This document shows positions 61,517 to 64,000 of a DNA stretch of 64,000 bases, one piece after another (the stretch's first letter is position 1; each line of letters begins with the position of its first letter). The stretch spans positions 1-64,000 of the forward strand of contig JAFUNJ010000001.1 in NCBI GenBank assembly GCA_017482355.1, read 5' to 3'. Made by a program: the position numbers and the translations under genes. The notes beneath the pieces were generated by a model that did no database searches, had not been told where the DNA came from, and saw nothing but the letters and a program-made list of their open reading frames with translations. The DNA comes from Clostridia bacterium (GTDB taxonomy: Bacteria > Bacillota > Clostridia > Oscillospirales > CAG-272).

Positions 61517-62308
61517 ATGCTTATAACGAGCAGGAGCAACCCTCTTATAATTGAAACGGCTTCTCTTAAAGAAAAAAAGTACCGCGCAAAAAGCTCGCTC
61601 TTTATTTTCGAGGGCGTGAAGCTTTTTGATGAAGCGGTAAAAAAGGGCGTTGAGCTTGTGCGTGTTTTTGCGACCGAAAAGATGACGGAATACTGCAAAA
61701 ACAGTGCTTTTAAGGGCGAAATCATCACCGTTTCGAACGGCGTTTACGAAAAGCTGTCGAACGAAAAAGCGCCCGAGGGAATAATTTGTGTCGCAAAATA
61801 TATTGACAAATCCCACAATATGAATAAAATATATAATAAGGAAGAGTTTGAAAACAGCGAAAAGAGGGTCATAATTCTTTCCTCGCTTCGCGATCCAGGT
61901 AACCTCGGAACGATAATCCGTTCTGCTTCGGCGTTCGGAGTTGACGAGATAATAATGAGCTCGGACTGCGCGGATATATATAATCCGAAGACGGTCAGAG
62001 CCGCTATGGGAACTCTTTTTTCGCAGAGCGTGTCGTACGTAGACAATCTCTCTTCTACCGTAAGGGAAATGAATGAGGGCGGATATACGACGCTTGCCGC
62101 AGTCTTAGACGATAAGGCGAAGGCGCTGAATGACGTCGAGATCAGCAGGAAAACTGCGTTTATAATCGGAAACGAAGGTCACGGGATCGCCCCCGACGTG
62201 ATCGAAAGTGCGTCGGGAACGGTCTATATACCGATGGAAACGGGTGTTGAGTCGCTTAACGCCGCTATTGCCGCGTCGGTATTTATGTGGCAAGCATATA
62301 AAGGATAA
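61517..62308 (+). CDS. SpoU/TrmH-family RNA 2'-O-methyltransferase
   Basis: 263 residues from ATG 61517, which follows TGGAGAAA. An N-terminal substrate-binding domain (FIFEGVKLFDEAV) precedes the SPOUT knot with motif 1 DPGNLGTIIRSA, motif 2 FIIGNEGHGI and motif 3 ESLNAAIAASVFMWQ. It methylates a ribose in rRNA or tRNA. The gene follows rplT in many Firmicutes, where it is often called RlmB-like or YsgA. Confidence 0.93.
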   Translation: MLITSRSNPLIIETASLKEKKYRAKSSLFIFEGVKLFDEAVKKGVELVRVFATEKMTEYCKNSAFKGEIITVSNGVYEKLSNEKAPEGIICVAKYIDKSHNMNKIYNKEEFENSEKRVIILSSLRDPGNLGTIIRSASAFGVDEIIMSSDCADIYNPKTVRAAMGTLFSQSVSYVDNLSSTVREMNEGGYTTLAAVLDDKAKALNDVEISRKTAFIIGNEGHGIAPDVIESASGTVYIPMETGVESLNAAIAASVFMWQAYKG

Positions 62309-62313
62309 TTTAA

Positions 62314-63576
62314 ATGATATTGAAAGAGAATTCAACTTTATATTGGCTTTGGCTTCAGAATCTCACCGGCGAGGGCTCGGTGCTTCCCGAGATGCTTATA
62401 TCACATTTCGGCTCGATCGAAAGGGTGTATGAAGCGGACGAGCAGGACTTCGAGCAGGTCCCCGGTATAACGGCGCGCTCCGTTAAGAAGCTTGCCGATA
62501 AGTCGCTTGATAAGGCGAGAGAGATACTTGCATACTGTAAGAATGCTGGCGTCGGTATTCTGACTCCCGATTCCGCGCTTTATCCGAAACGCCTGAACAG
62601 GATCCAATGTAAGCCGGCAGTTCTTTATTATAAGGGCGTAATGGTCGATCTCGACCGCGAGGTTTGTATAGCTGAGGTCGGAACGAGAGAGATGACCGAA
62701 TACGGCTCGCGTACCGCTTATACGATGGCTTACGATATGGCGCGCGGCGGCGCGGTAGTCGTCAGCGGTATGGCAAAGGGTGTCGACGGAATGGCACACA
62801 GAGGTGCTCTTGACGCAGGCGGTTACACCGTTGCGGTGCTTGGTTGCGGAATTGACCGCGCATATCCGAACGAGCACGTCGGACTTATGAAGGAAATAAT
62901 CGGTTGCGGCGTCGTTATGACGGAATACCGTCCCTTTACTCCGCCTATAGGCAGAAATTTCCCGATGAGAAACAGGATAGTCAGCGGTCTGTCTCTCGGT
63001 ACTCTCGTTATCGAAGCCCCGAAAAAGAGCGGCGCATTGATAACGGCAGAGACCGCGCTCAAGCAGGGAAGAGATGTTTTCGCCCTACCCGGCAAGGTCG
63101 GTGAAATGAGCAGTGAAGGGAGCAACCATCTTATCAGAAACGGTGCAAAGATGGTAACGGGTGCGACGGATATTCTTGTTGAATATCAGAACCTCTATCC
63201 GACTAAAATAGATCTGAACAAAATTACCGCAATAAAATCGCGCAACTTTGCGCCCGCATCGTTCGTTGCGACCGAGCTTCCTGTTTTTCCCGAAAAGCGC
63301 AAGGAAAGCGCTGAAAAGCGTGCTTCTCTGTCCGCAAAGGAAATGACGAAGCCCGTAAAGGAAGAGAAGGAAGAAAAGCCGTACACGCTTCCGTTGGGCG
63401 TTGAGGGCAAGCAGCTTGAGATTCTGACGCTTCTTATGAACGAGGGCGAAATGACCTCCGATATGATCGCGTCAAAGACGGGAAGCCCGATAACCGATAT
63501 CCTCGTCGAGCTTACGATGCTCGAAATAATGGGACACATAAGCGCAAACCCCGGCGGTACATATAAATTAAGTTAA
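62314..63576 (+). CDS. dprA: DNA-processing protein DprA
   Basis: 420 residues. A helical N-terminal domain (about 1-80) with HhH-like GITARSVKKLADK precedes the Rossmann domain with VVSGMAKGVDGMAH and PMRNRIVSGLS. A winged-helix DprA_WH domain (about 365-420) ends the protein. DprA loads RecA onto single-stranded DNA taken up by transformation. It follows the methyltransferase by 5 bp and precedes topA, the common dprA-topA order. Confidence 0.95.
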   Translation: MILKENSTLYWLWLQNLTGEGSVLPEMLISHFGSIERVYEADEQDFEQVPGITARSVKKLADKSLDKAREILAYCKNAGVGILTPDSALYPKRLNRIQCKPAVLYYKGVMVDLDREVCIAEVGTREMTEYGSRTAYTMAYDMARGGAVVVSGMAKGVDGMAHRGALDAGGYTVAVLGCGIDRAYPNEHVGLMKEIIGCGVVMTEYRPFTPPIGRNFPMRNRIVSGLSLGTLVIEAPKKSGALITAETALKQGRDVFALPGKVGEMSSEGSNHLIRNGAKMVTGATDILVEYQNLYPTKIDLNKITAIKSRNFAPASFVATELPVFPEKRKESAEKRASLSAKEMTKPVKEEKEEKPYTLPLGVEGKQLEILTLLMNEGEMTSDMIASKTGSPITDILVELTMLEIMGHISANPGGTYKLS

Positions 63577-63597
63577 ATTCCTATCAGGAGAAAATAA

Positions 63598-64000
63598 ATG
63601 GCAAATCTTGTAATAATCGAGTCACCCTTCAAGGCGCCGACGATAAAGAACTATCTCGGCTCAAACTATAAGGTGGTCGCGTCAAAGGGACACCTTCGCG
63701 ATCTTCCGAAAAGCTCTCTCGGAGTTGATATTGAAAACGGCTTTGACGCTCATTATATCAATATACGCGGTAAGGGCGACATTATAAAGGAACTGAAAAA
63801 AGAAGCGAAGAACGCGTCGAAGATATACTTCGCAACGGACCCTGACCGCGAAGGCGAGGCGATCTCCTGGCATCTTGCAAACGTTCTCGGTATTCCGATC
63901 GAAAAGACGAGAAGAATAACCTTTAACGAGCTTACCAAGACCGCGATAAAGAGTGCGATCAAGGAGCCACGTAATATTGACCTCGAGCTTGTCAATTCGC
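63598..64000 (+). CDS. topA: DNA topoisomerase I, N-terminal part (runs off the window)
   Basis: The first 134 residues are present. CAGGAG precedes the ATG. The Toprim domain shows NLVIIESPFKAPTIKNYL with the catalytic Glu8, and ATDPDREGEAISWH with the metal-binding Asp residues. The usual SPAKAKTI reads SPFKAPTI here. TopA relaxes negative supercoils. Confidence 0.95.
   Translation, partial: MANLVIIESPFKAPTIKNYLGSNYKVVASKGHLRDLPKSSLGVDIENGFDAHYINIRGKGDIIKELKKEAKNASKIYFATDPDREGEAISWHLANVLGIPIEKTRRITFNELTKTAIKSAIKEPRNIDLELVNS

Overview
The window reads as chromosomal DNA of an endospore-forming, Gram-positive anaerobe of the class Clostridia, probably a gut or rumen type. The evidence is spoIIR and spoIVB, an infC-rpmI-rplT operon, a GGGtGRT/iron-sulfur scaffold pair, DUF1846 and DUF6472 proteins, many lipoproteins with Cys lipoboxes, and sigma-A promoters that are often near-perfect TTGACA-17-TATAAT. 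GC content looks moderate by eye. The restriction locus (about 7.2-10.4 kb) and the lipoprotein pair at 58.2-59.1 kb are visibly more AT-rich.

Layout. 0-2.8 kb: the right end of an integrated element (large serine recombinase) abutting a tRNA-Pro, a divergent tRNA-Met/Ile2 and a 190-bp triplicated terminator repeat. 2.9-7.0 kb: a leftward five-gene envelope operon (acyltransferase, GT8 glycosyltransferase, three lipoproteins). 7.2-10.4 kb: a BcgI-like restriction-modification operon headed by a ribbon-helix-helix gene with a phased triple operator. 10.4-15.4 kb: a sugar-oxidation/glycoside locus with an AraC regulator. 15.5-18.1 kb: a flavin-reductase-like protein and a heavy-metal P-type ATPase. 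18.3-28.3 kb: a membrane-anchored cohesin protein followed by a 2840-residue dockerin protein. 28.4-30.6 kb: a TetR regulator and a nitrilase-GDPD fusion. 30.6-37.2 kb: ABC exporter, small regulators, NUDIX, spoIIR, a PHP phosphatase, tRNA-Arg and tRNA-His. 37.6-39.3 kb: the GGGtGRT pair. 39.4-45.6 kb: a second sugar locus (GH27 alpha-galactosidase, galactonate dehydratase, KDPG-type aldolase, two AraC regulators, a GH20-like protein). 46.0-46.6 kb: a Phd/Doc toxin-antitoxin pair. 46.7-59.6 kb: a Cys-module protease, spoIVB, prs, a zeta-like kinase pair, HAD phosphatase, a cell-surface protein, GT2, a DivIVA-like protein, DUF1846 and two paralogous lipoproteins. 59.7-64 kb: infC-rpmI-rplT with an attenuated leader, a structured element, an rRNA/tRNA methyltransferase, dprA and the start of topA.

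How the genes work together. The most unusual part is the adjacent cohesin and dockerin pair. The cohesin protein carries a C-terminal membrane anchor. The giant partner carries an N-terminal dockerin, roughly two dozen Cys-rich modules and a BspA-type leucine-rich tail, and has no anchor of its own. The same Cys module recurs in other surface proteins of the window, including an HtrA-like protease and a lipoprotein, which points to a shared surface architecture. A second thread is a regulon inferred from DNA sites alone: the TetR gene and the metal ATPase about 10 kb away carry nearly identical GAACA-N3-TGTTC operators at the same place relative to their predicted start points.
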